The notes beneath the pieces are model-generated. The model saw only the letters and a program-made list of their open reading frames with translations. It was not told the origin of the DNA and searched no databases. From assembly GCF_007989625.1 (NCBI RefSeq), contig NZ_BJUK01000031.1, positions 1 to 42,181 of the forward strand: DNA of 42,181 nt. Reading direction: 5' to 3'. This stretch comes from Bisbaumannia pacifica. Lineage in GTDB: Bacteria; Pseudomonadota; Gammaproteobacteria; Pseudomonadales; Halomonadaceae. The stretch's first letter is position 1. Each line of letters begins with the position of its first letter. Below are positions 1 to 5,963 of this stretch, in pieces. The position numbers were made by a program, and so were the translations under genes.

Positions 1-38
1 TTTGCGGAGTGCCTGTCCCCAGGAAAGCCCCGGGGCTT
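1..38 (+). repeat. Terminal repeat, inverted partner at the other end of the window
   Basis: The first 38 bases match the reverse complement of the last 38 bases (42144-42181) at about 32 positions. Shared blocks are TTTGCG, AGTGCCTG, CAGG and AGCCCCGGG. No gene is seen between here and the terminator at 88. Being at both extreme ends, it is probably part of a dispersed repeat at which an assembly broke; this is inference. Confidence 0.6.
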
Positions 39-87
39 GGTCACGGTCATATGGCGGCCCTGACTCGATAGAATCAGCAGTAACGCC

Positions 88-115
88 AAGGGGCAGCATG
101 TTATGCTGCCCCTTT
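88..115 (+). terminator. Intrinsic-type terminator of the gene upstream of the window
   Basis: A 12-bp perfect stem (88-99 with 103-114) closes a three-base GTT loop and is followed by a short T-rich stretch. It sits before ubiD and probably ends an upstream gene that lies outside the window (rho is a common neighbour of ubiD in relatives). The ATG at 103 is inside the 3' arm, so it is not the start of ubiD. Confidence 0.65.
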
Positions 116-141
116 GCCGTTTAGCCATAGGGAATAACCCT

Positions 142-1638
142 GTGAAATATAAGGATTTACGGGACTTTATCGCGGCCCTGGAGGCCCAGGGCGAGTTGCA
201 GCGAATCGGCGCCGAGGTGGATCCCTACCTGGAGGTCACCGAGATCTGCGATCGCACCCTGCGGGCCGGCGGCCCGGCGCTGCTGTTCGAGAACGTCAAG
301 GGCCACGACATGCCGCTGCTGGGCAACCTCTTCGGCACCCCGCGCCGGGTGGCTCTGGGCATGGGGGAGGACTCCGTGGCGGCGCTCGGCGAGGTGGGCA
401 AGCTGCTCGCCTACCTCAAGGAGCCGGACCCGCCCAAGGGGCTCAAGGACGCCTGGGAGAAGCTGCCGATCTTCAAGCAGGTACTGAGCATGGGGCCCAA
501 GGTGGTCAGCAAGGCCCCGGTGCAGGAGGTGGTGCTGGAGGGGGATGCCGTCGACCTGGATCGGCTGCCCATCCAGCACTGCTGGCCCGGCGATGCCGCG
601 CCCCTGGTCACCTGGGCCCTGGTGGTCACCAAGGGCCCCCACAAGAAGCGCCAGAACCTGGGGATCTATCGCCAGCAGAAGCTCGGCCGCAACCGGTTGA
701 TCATGCGCTGGCTCTCCCATCGCGGCGGGGCCCTGGACTTCCAGGAATTCCAGCAGGCCCACCCCGGCGAGCCTTTCCCGGTGGCGGTGGCGCTCGGCGC
801 CGACCCGGCCACCATCCTCGGCGCCGTGACCCCGGTGCCGGACTCGCTCTCCGAGTACGCCTTCGCCGGGCTATTGCGTGGCTCGCGCACCGAGCTGGTC
901 AAGTGCGGCCACGCCGACCTGCAGGTGCCGGCCTCCGCCGAGATCATCCTCGAGGGCTTTATCCATCCCGAGGACATGGCCCCGGAAGGCCCCTATGGCG
1001 ACCACACCGGCTACTACAACGAGGTGGAATCCTTCCCGGTCTTCACCGTGACCCGCATGACGATGCGCCGCGACGCCATCTACCACTCCACCTACACCGG
1101 GCGTCCGCCGGATGAGCCGGCGATCCTGGGGCTGGCCCTCAACGAGGTCTTCGTGCCCATCCTGCGCAAGCAGTTCCCGGAGATCGTCGACTTCTACCTG
1201 CCCCCGGAGGGCTGTTCCTACCGCATGGCGGTGGTGACCATGAAGAAGCAGTACCCGGGTCACGCCAAGCGGGTGATGATGGGGGTGTGGAGCTTCCTGC
1301 GCCAGTTCATGTACACCAAGTTCGTGATCGTGCTGGACGACGACGTGGACGCCCGCAACTGGGAAGACGTGATCTGGGCCATCACCACCCGCATGGACCC
1401 GGCCCGGGATACCCTGCTGGTAGAGAATACGCCCATCGACTACCTGGATTTCGCCTCGCCGGTGGCGGGGCTCGGGTCCAAGATGGGCATGGATGCCACC
1501 AACAAATGGCCCGGCGAGACCGACCGCGAGTGGGGCACACCCATCGTGATGGACGAAGCCATCAAGGCCCGGGTCGACGCCCGCTGGGACGAGCTGGGTA
1601 TCGAACTGCCGGCGACCAACCACAAGAGGACATCATGA
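142..1638 (+). CDS. ubiD: 3-octaprenyl-4-hydroxybenzoate carboxy-lyase UbiD
   Basis: Prenylated-FMN-dependent decarboxylase that removes the carboxyl group of the prenylated 4-hydroxybenzoate intermediate in ubiquinone synthesis. The 498 residues match the usual UbiD length (about 497 in E. coli). The N-terminus VKYKDLRDF aligns with E. coli MKYNDLRDF, followed by [11 protein letters not shown] (residues 41-51) and the conserved [11 protein letters not shown] (282-292). The GTG at 142 is chosen because the in-frame ATG at 103 lies inside a terminator hairpin and because AGGGA stands about 9 bases upstream. The stop overlaps the next gene by ATGA, as in the ubiD-fre pair of enterobacteria. Confidence 0.95.
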   Translation: MKYKDLRDFIAALEAQGELQRIGAEVDPYLEVTEICDRTLRAGGPALLFENVKGHDMPLLGNLFGTPRRVALGMGEDSVAALGEVGKLLAYLKEPDPPKGLKDAWEKLPIFKQVLSMGPKVVSKAPVQEVVLEGDAVDLDRLPIQHCWPGDAAPLVTWALVVTKGPHKKRQNLGIYRQQKLGRNRLIMRWLSHRGGALDFQEFQQAHPGEPFPVAVALGADPATILGAVTPVPDSLSEYAFAGLLRGSRTELVKCGHADLQVPASAEIILEGFIHPEDMAPEGPYGDHTGYYNEVESFPVFTVTRMTMRRDAIYHSTYTGRPPDEPAILGLALNEVFVPILRKQFPEIVDFYLPPEGCSYRMAVVTMKKQYPGHAKRVMMGVWSFLRQFMYTKFVIVLDDDVDARNWEDVIWAITTRMDPARDTLLVENTPIDYLDFASPVAGLGSKMGMDATNKWPGETDREWGTPIVMDEAIKARVDARWDELGIELPATNHKRTS

Positions 1639-2396
1639 CGGCCAGGACAGTGACCTGCCATGTCGCGGCGGTGGAGGATCTCACCCCCGACGTTTTCCGC
1701 GTGACCCTGGAGGGGCGGCCCGAGGCGCTGTCCCATGCCCCGGGGCAATACCTGGAGCTGCAACTGGAAGAGGGCACCTGGGTGCCCTTCTCCATCGCCA
1801 ACGCCCATGTCGATGACGGCATCCTGGAGCTGCATATCCAGCACTGGCCGGAGCGTTCCAACTCGGCGCGACTGCGCGAGATGATGCAGCACGCCGCCCA
1901 GTTGACCCTGCGTCTGCCCAGTGGCGATTGCGTCCTCGACCGCGACAGCCGGCGTCCCCTGACGCTGATCGCCGCCGGCACCGGCTTCGCCCAGATGAAG
2001 GCCATCCTGGAGGCGGCCTTCGCGGCCCACGAGCGCCCCATCCAGCTATGGTGGGCGGTGCGCGAGCGCCGCGACCTCTACCTGGAGAGCCTGGCCCGGG
2101 AGTGGACCGAGCGCTATCCCCACTTCCGCTTCCACGGGGTGATGGAGGTGGCGCCGGAGGAGCCCTTCGACGGTGAGCGCATCCAGGCCCATGTGGGCCG
2201 CATCGACGCCGCCCTGCGGCAGGGCCTGGGTTCGGTGGCCGGGCACGATGTCTACCTCTCCGGCTCGCCGGGCATGGTCTATGCCTGCCTGGATACCTTG
2301 GCGCCCCTGGGCCTGGAGGCGCCGCGAGTCTTCTCCGATGTCTTCGCCTATGCCCCCCGGGAGCCGCTGCTGCCGAGCCGCGAGGCCTCGTCGTGA
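1635..2396 (+). CDS. fre: NAD(P)H-flavin reductase (Fre-like)
   Basis: Soluble ferredoxin-reductase-like oxidoreductase of 253 residues. In E. coli, Fre reduces free flavins and supplies FMNH2 for prenyl-FMN, which explains the ubiD link. An N-terminal flavin-binding barrel carries VPFSIAN (50-56) in place of the usual RPFS motif, so the conserved Arg is Val here. The nucleotide-binding half has [15 protein letters not shown] (111-125) and YLSGSPGMV near the end. It is about 20 residues longer than E. coli Fre. The ATG at 1635 overlaps the ubiD stop by four bases, and the TGA overlaps the GTG of folM, so the three genes are probably translationally coupled. A related CDP-glucoseen-reductase-type role cannot be excluded. 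Confidence 0.85.
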   Translation: MTARTVTCHVAAVEDLTPDVFRVTLEGRPEALSHAPGQYLELQLEEGTWVPFSIANAHVDDGILELHIQHWPERSNSARLREMMQHAAQLTLRLPSGDCVLDRDSRRPLTLIAAGTGFAQMKAILEAAFAAHERPIQLWWAVRERRDLYLESLAREWTERYPHFRFHGVMEVAPEEPFDGERIQAHVGRIDAALRQGLGSVAGHDVYLSGSPGMVYACLDTLAPLGLEAPRVFSDVFAYAPREPLLPSREASS

Positions 2397-3106
2397 GTGC
2401 CTCGCCGGTATTGATCACCGGCGGCGCCCAGCGCCTGGGGCGCCATTGCGCCGAGCGCCTGCTCGACGATGGCCACCCGGTGATCATCAGCTATCGCCGC
2501 GAGCGCCCGGAGCTCGACGAGCTGCGTCGCCGCGGCGTGGTGACCCTGGCGGCGGATTTCGCCAGCGAGGCGGGCATCCTCGACTTTATCGCTCGCCTCA
2601 AGGCCGAGACCAGATCGCTGCGCGCCATCGTGCATAACGCCAGCGACTGGGCGCCGGACACCACCGGGGATGAGGCGGGGACCAACTTCGAACGGCTGTT
2701 CCGGGTGCATATGCAGGCGCCCTATCTGATCAACCTGCATTGCCGCGAGCTGCTGGAGGCGTGTAGCGAGCCTCAGCGGGATATCGTGCATATGACCGAC
2801 TATGTGGTGCGCAAGGGCTCGAAGAAGCATGCCGCCTATGCCGCGAGCAAGGCCGGCCTCGATAACCTGACCCTGTCGTTCGCCGCCCTGTATGCCCCGC
2901 GGATCCAGGTCAATGCCATCGCCCCGGCGCTGATCATGCTCAATGAGGGGGATGACGAGGCCTATGCCGAGAAGGCCCGGGCCAAGTCGGTGATGGAGAT
3001 GGTCCCGGGACCCGGGGTGATCTATCAGAGCCTGCGCTACCTGCTCGATAATCGCTACGTGACCGGGGTGACCCTGCCGGTGGATGGCGGTCGTCACCTG
3101 CGTTGA
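2393..3106 (+). CDS. folM: Dihydromonapterin reductase FolM (short-chain dehydrogenase)
   Basis: NADPH-dependent SDR enzyme of 237 residues that reduces dihydromonapterin, and more weakly dihydrofolate, to the tetrahydro form. The cofactor motif TGGAQRLG (9-16) fits the TGX3RXG pattern of pteridine reductases. HNASDW (81-86) and the catalytic Tyr149/Lys153 in AAYAASKAG follow. The C-terminus DGGRHLR is identical to that of E. coli FolM (240 aa), and DYVV.(R/G)SxKHxAYAASKA is also shared. The start is GTG at 2393, overlapping the preceding TGA; this start is fixed by the four-base overlap. Confidence 0.92.
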   Translation: MSASPVLITGGAQRLGRHCAERLLDDGHPVIISYRRERPELDELRRRGVVTLAADFASEAGILDFIARLKAETRSLRAIVHNASDWAPDTTGDEAGTNFERLFRVHMQAPYLINLHCRELLEACSEPQRDIVHMTDYVVRKGSKKHAAYAASKAGLDNLTLSFAALYAPRIQVNAIAPALIMLNEGDDEAYAEKARAKSVMEMVPGPGVIYQSLRYLLDNRYVTGVTLPVDGGRHLR

Positions 3107-3108
3107 GG

Positions 3109-3127
3109 GCCGCCCCCTCGGGGCGGC
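3109..3127 (+). terminator. GC-rich hairpin after folM
   Basis: GCCGCCCC and GGGGCGGC form an 8-bp perfect stem with a CTC loop, three bases after the folM stop. There is no T-tract, so it may be a weak terminator or an mRNA 3' end stabiliser before the small gene at 3167. Confidence 0.35.
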
Positions 3128-3166
3128 TAGACTGAAGACACATTCGTTGATTGAAGGAGCAAGACG

Positions 3167-3289
3167 ATGGCTCACGATCCCAATTTCAAGGACGATACCG
3201 GCGTGCTGCTGGTCGTCATCGGCCTGGTGGTCTTCCTCGGCATGGCGGCGCTGCCCGGCACCATGGCCCTGGTACGCCTCTTCGGTTAA
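3167..3289 (+). CDS. Small single-pass membrane protein, 40 aa
   Basis: The 40-residue ORF begins MAHDPNFKDDTG and continues with one hydrophobic segment (about residues 12-30, VLLVVIGLVVFLGMAAL), then PGTMALVRLFG. GAAGGAG lies seven bases upstream of the ATG, a very good ribosome-binding site, and codon use is GC-rich like its neighbours. The acidic N-terminus and the short basic end suggest an inner-membrane peptide, N-terminus in the cytoplasm or periplasm unknown. I do not recognise a family. It lies 60 bp after folM and may be the last gene of that operon or have its own promoter. Confidence 0.65.
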   Translation: MAHDPNFKDDTGVLLVVIGLVVFLGMAALPGTMALVRLFG

Positions 3290-3370
3290 TGGCCCGTAGC
3301 GAGGTTGCTGGGTCATTACAGTTGGAATAGCCGAAGGGCGCTGGGGGGAGGCCGGAGCAAAGCGTCTTTT

Positions 3371-3490
3371 TCATGGGTAAGGAGCACCGCTCCGAACGGG
3401 AAAGCCATGGATGGCTTACCCAGGCCCTGGAAGCGGAGCAGGATAGCGTAGCTTCGCAGGAAAAAGTCGAGCGCCCAAGGACGGGTTCAC
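3371..3490 (-). repeat. Dispersed intergenic repeat, family 2, copy 1
   Basis: Read on the minus strand, this stretch is about three quarters identical to 15767-15890 on the plus strand. Shared landmarks are GTGAA at one end, ATCCTGCTCCGCTT, CAGGGCC, GCCATCCATGGC and CCCGTTCGGAG. It contains small palindromes (AGCCATGGATGGCT; GGAGCaccGCTCC). Related sequence may run from about 3330 to 3570. No protein is encoded convincingly. It fills the gap between the 40-aa gene and the DAHP synthase promoter. Confidence 0.65.
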
Positions 3491-3578
3491 AGCGTCTTTG
3501 CGAAGGTTTACCCCCAGACAGCCCCGTGCCACCAGGAGGCGGAAGCACTTACTGTGATAGCCCTGCCCCGGCCGGGGG

Positions 3579-3606
3579 TTGCCAAGCGGCCTGGGCCGTG
3601 TAGGAT
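3579..3606 (+). promoter_or_regulatory. Candidate sigma-70 promoter of the DAHP synthase leader
   Basis: TTGCCA (3579-3584) and TAGGAT (3601-3606) are separated by 16 bp; they match the -35 and -10 consensus at 5/6 and 4/6 positions. A start near 3613 would place the first leader ORF about 28 bases into the transcript and give an untranslated and leader region of roughly 440 bases before the enzyme. Confidence 0.5.
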
Positions 3607-3640
3607 GTAACGACGATTCCCATTCGTGACGGAGCCCCTG

Positions 3641-3766
3641 ATGCCCAACCGTAGCCTGTCTGCCCCGCTGTCTCTCACCGCTTCCGGCGGCGAGTGCGTG
3701 CTGGGCGCCGGCTGGCGCGGTTATGGCTATTGGTTTAGCGCCGGCGTGCCGGTGGCCAGGCGCTGA
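3641..3766 (+). CDS. Leader peptide 1, aromatic-codon rich (41 aa)
   Basis: GGAG (3631-3634) stands six bases before ATG 3641. The ORF encodes 41 residues and ends at TGA 3764-3766. Residues 25-32 read WRGYGYWF: two Trp, two Tyr and one Phe codon within eight codons (3713-3736), all three aromatic amino acids being end products of the pathway controlled by the downstream enzyme. The rest of the peptide is unremarkable and has no membrane segment. Right after the aromatic codons and across the stop lies a hairpin (GGTGGC 3751-3756 with GCCACC 3772-3777), and further on a terminator/antiterminator pair. This layout is that of an attenuation leader such as trpL or pheL. Function is inferred; the ORF, ribosome-binding site and codon cluster are seen directly. 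Confidence 0.65.
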   Translation: MPNRSLSAPLSLTASGGECVLGAGWRGYGYWFSAGVPVARR

Positions 3767-3793
3767 GCCCAGCCACCAGGCGCGCCCCGCAGA

Positions 3794-3853
3794 GGGTTGC
3801 CGCCAGCGAATCGAACCCCCGGACGGCAACCCCGCCCGGGGGTTCTGCGTTCT
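3794..3853 (+). promoter_or_regulatory. Attenuator-like pair of mutually exclusive hairpins
   Basis: Stem A pairs GGGTTGCCG (3794-3802) with CGGCAACCC (3824-3832), nine perfect pairs. Stem B pairs GAACCCCCGG (3813-3822) with CCGGGGGTTC (3836-3845), ten perfect pairs, and is followed by TGCGTTCT, a modest T-rich tail. The 5' arm of B sits in the loop of A and the 3' arm of A sits in the loop of B, so the two helices interlock and should not form together easily. B looks like a terminator and A like an antiterminator. The pair lies between the two aromatic leader peptides, 27 bases after the first stop. Confidence 0.55.
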
Positions 3854-3891
3854 GGGAACCACATAGACAGCCAACTGACAGGAGTCAGCCG

Positions 3892-4059
3892 ATGTTCGAC
3901 CGCGATCCCTCCGCCGCCCTTCGCCCCGCCTCCCTGGCCTATTACGGCTATGGTGGCTGGCGATTTAGCGGCGCTCGGTCGGCATCAGCTGCCACCTCCG
4001 GCCGGGTGATTCTGGGTGGCCACGCCAACCGATGCCATGACCGGAGTCCATTACGATGA
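3892..4059 (+). CDS. Leader peptide 2, aromatic-codon rich, overlapping the DAHP synthase start (55 aa)
   Basis: AGGAG (3880-3884) stands seven bases before ATG 3892. The 55-residue ORF contains AYYGYGGWRFSG at residues 16-27: three Tyr, one Trp and one Phe within nine codons (3940-3966). It ends with TGA 4057-4059, overlapping the ATG of the enzyme (ATGA). The cluster resembles that of leader 1 (both end in F-S followed by G/A, and share TTTAGCG in DNA), so the two may be a tandem duplication or the product of convergent selection. The stop/start overlap suggests translational coupling. It could also be only a chance extension of a shorter leader, but no earlier in-frame stop exists. Confidence 0.6.
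   Translation: MFDRDPSAALRPASLAYYGYGGWRFSGARSASAATSGRVILGGHANRCHDRSPLR
3952..4046 (+). promoter_or_regulatory. Alternative pairings that may control translation of DAHP synthase
   Basis: GGTGGC (3952-3957), just before the Trp codon of leader 2, can pair with GCCACC (3991-3996), which can instead pair with GGTGGC (4015-4020). In addition CTCCGG (3996-4001) is complementary to CCGGAG (4041-4046), the ribosome-binding site of the enzyme. Stems are only six pairs each, and there is no T-tract, so a translational rather than a termination switch is the better guess. Low certainty. Confidence 0.3.
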
Positions 4060-5117
4060 ATGCCCCTCTCGCCCTTGCCGAGCAACCCCAGTCCCCCATG
4101 ACCGAGTCGCTCGAACGGCCCCTGCCGAGTCCCGCCCAGCTACGCCAGCGCCTGCCCCTGGATGCCGACCAGCGGGCCCGTGTCGCCGCCCAGCGCGAGG
4201 CCATCCAGGCCATCCTCGAAGGGCGCGACGATCGCCTGCTGGTGGTGGTGGGGCCCTGTTCCATCCATGATCCTAAGGCGGCCCTGGACTACGCCCGGCG
4301 CCTGGTGCCACTGGCCGAGGCCGTCGCCGATCGCCTGCTGGTGGTGATGCGGGTCTATGTGGAGAAGCCACGTACCACGGTGGGCTGGAAGGGTCTGGCC
4401 TATGATCCGCACCTGGATGGCAGCGACGACATGCCCCGGGGGCTGGCGCTCTCCCGGGAGCTGATGCGCGAGATCGTCGACCTGGGCCTGCCGGTGGCCA
4501 CCGAGCTGCTGCAGCCGATGATCGCTCCCTACCTGGAGGACCTGCTGGCCTGGGCCGCCATCGGTGCCCGCACCACCGAATCCCAGATCCACCGCGAACT
4601 GGCCAGCGGCCTGGGGGCCGTCGTGGGCTTCAAGAACGGTACCGACGGCGGCATCCAGGTGGCCATCGACGCCATCCAGGCCGCCGCCCGCGCCCACCAT
4701 CACTTCGCCCTCGGCGCCGAGGGGCAGCCGGTGATGCGTACCACCCCGGGCAATGCCCATACCCATCTGGTGCTGCGTGGCGGTCACGGCGAACCCAACT
4801 ATCAGGCGTCACACGTGGCCAAGGCGCGCCGGGCGCTGAGCGAGGCGGGGCTGACGCCGCGGCTGATGGTGGATTGCAGCCATGCCAACTCGCGCAAGGA
4901 TCATCGCCGCCAGGGCGAGGTGCTGCTGGAGGTGCTGGCCCAGCGCCTGGCCGGCGAGACGGCGCTGTGTGGGGTGATGCTCGAGAGCCATCTCCACGAG
5001 GGCAAGCAGCCGCTCAAGCCCGGGGCACTACGCTACGGCGTCTCGGTGACCGATGCCTGCCTGGGCTGGGAGAGCACCGAGCATCTGCTGCAATTGGCGG
5101 CTCGGCGGCTGCGCTGA
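4056..5117 (+). CDS. 3-deoxy-7-phosphoheptulonate (DAHP) synthase, type I alpha
   Basis: Cytosolic metalloenzyme joining phosphoenolpyruvate and erythrose 4-phosphate, the first step of the shikimate pathway. Its 353 residues fit the AroF/AroG/AroH family (348-356 aa). Likely metal ligands are Cys68 (VGPCSIHD), His276 (DCSHANS), Glu310 (MLESHL) and Asp333 (SVTDAC). Substrate-binding segments include EKPRTTVGWKG (103-113) and GARTTESQIHRELASG (170-185). I cannot assign Tyr, Phe or Trp feedback sensitivity from sequence, so no symbol is given. CCGGAG is nine bases upstream of the ATG. Two aromatic-rich leader peptides precede it, which suggests that its expression responds to charged aromatic tRNAs. 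Confidence 0.95.
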   Translation: MNAPLALAEQPQSPMTESLERPLPSPAQLRQRLPLDADQRARVAAQREAIQAILEGRDDRLLVVVGPCSIHDPKAALDYARRLVPLAEAVADRLLVVMRVYVEKPRTTVGWKGLAYDPHLDGSDDMPRGLALSRELMREIVDLGLPVATELLQPMIAPYLEDLLAWAAIGARTTESQIHRELASGLGAVVGFKNGTDGGIQVAIDAIQAAARAHHHFALGAEGQPVMRTTPGNAHTHLVLRGGHGEPNYQASHVAKARRALSEAGLTPRLMVDCSHANSRKDHRRQGEVLLEVLAQRLAGETALCGVMLESHLHEGKQPLKPGALRYGVSVTDACLGWESTEHLLQLAARRLR

Positions 5118-5134
5118 ATTTACCCGCGGGCGGT

Positions 5135-5165
5135 ATCACGGGATAATCGCCAGCCATCCCGTGAT
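5135..5165 (+). other. Perfect inverted repeat between DAHP synthase and the next gene
   Basis: ATCACGGGAT (5135-5144) and ATCCCGTGAT (5156-5165) are perfect 10-base arms around an 11-base spacer. No T-tract follows. It could be a transcript hairpin or an operator; it ends a few bases before the ribosome-binding site of the gene at 5178. Confidence 0.45.
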
Positions 5166-5177
5166 GCCCAGGACCTT

Positions 5178-5696
5178 ATGCCGATGATGTTCCGCTTCGA
5201 GACCCATGACCCCGAGACCTACCGGCGCAAGGCGCGCCTGATCAGCCTGGCCATGGCGGGCCAGCTGCTGGTCTTCGGGCTGCTCTTCTCCCAGTTGCTG
5301 GTGTATGCCTTCGGCTCCAGCATCTGGCTCAATGCCCTGGGCGTGCTGCTGGGGCTGATCGCCACCAGCCTGATCTTCGCCGCCCTCAAGGAGCGGCCCT
5401 GGATGAGCGAGGTGCGCTATGTGTGGCAGCTCAAGGGGAACCTCTCCCAGGTCAGCGGTTACCTGGGCGCGCTGCGCGAGGCGGTGGAGCAGGGCAACAA
5501 CTCGGCGCTGCATCTGTTGACCTTCTACCACCAGGGCATGGCGCAGCTCGCGGAACTCAATGGCCGCACCCTGGACGACGATGGCGAGTTGCTGGCGGAG
5601 CGCCTCAAGGTGCGCCAGCGCCGCGCCGAGCGCGGCCTGCCGGAGCGCGTGGAGGGGTTCGACCCCCAGGATCTGCAGGCCTTTAAAAAGTCCTGA
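5178..5696 (+). CDS. Two-helix membrane protein, probably DUF3087 family
   Basis: The protein has 172 residues from the first ATG (a second Met at residue 3 or 4 is possible; AGGA at 5170-5173 is nearer to the first than usual). The N-terminal part FETHDPETYRRKAR precedes two hydrophobic segments (about 23-45 and 49-69), then a soluble charged half with AVEQGNNSALHLLTFYHQGM and a basic stretch around KVRQRRAERG. The layout fits small DUF3087 inner-membrane proteins of Halomonas and Pseudomonas; that family name is from memory. Function unknown. It faces ppk, with a repeat in the gap. Confidence 0.75.
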   Translation: MPMMFRFETHDPETYRRKARLISLAMAGQLLVFGLLFSQLLVYAFGSSIWLNALGVLLGLIATSLIFAALKERPWMSEVRYVWQLKGNLSQVSGYLGALREAVEQGNNSALHLLTFYHQGMAQLAELNGRTLDDDGELLAERLKVRQRRAERGLPERVEGFDPQDLQAFKKS

Positions 5697-5739
5697 CTAA
5701 GCGGCTAGCAATATCCCACGTAGCCGCCGGGCTTGCCGG

Positions 5740-5902
5740 CTCGCTCCTCTCCAGGACGAAACCCTGACGCTACGCTCGCGACTGACGCGTCGGGCCGGAC
5801 CGAGGTCCCTCTCGCCGGCCCTAGATACGACATCCCTGTCGATCCCCGCTAGTCGCTCGCTTCTCGTCAGCGTCCTGGCGACGTCGCTGCGCTGGCCAGC
5901 CC
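5740..5902 (+). repeat. Dispersed intergenic repeat, family 1, copy 1
   Basis: This 163-bp stretch lies between convergent genes (5697-5963 holds no gene). Its reverse complement recurs at 41903-42064 with about six substitutions and one indel, roughly 96% identity. It is rich in inverted repeats, including GACCGAGGTC and an interrupted form of the GATCGAC/GTCGATC palindrome, which here carries an extra A. Position at gene 3' ends and the hairpins suggest a REP/BIME-like or non-autonomous mobile element. Confidence 0.8.
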
Positions 5903-5963
5903 GGCTTGTCCCGCTGAGCGGAGTGTGGCGGTACCGAATACCCTGCGCCTTTGCTGTGCCTTG

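Noticed and set aside
3373-3603. 76-codon open frame in the 3.4-kb gap
   Set aside because: It lies within dispersed repeat family 2 and is not conserved as protein in the second copy.
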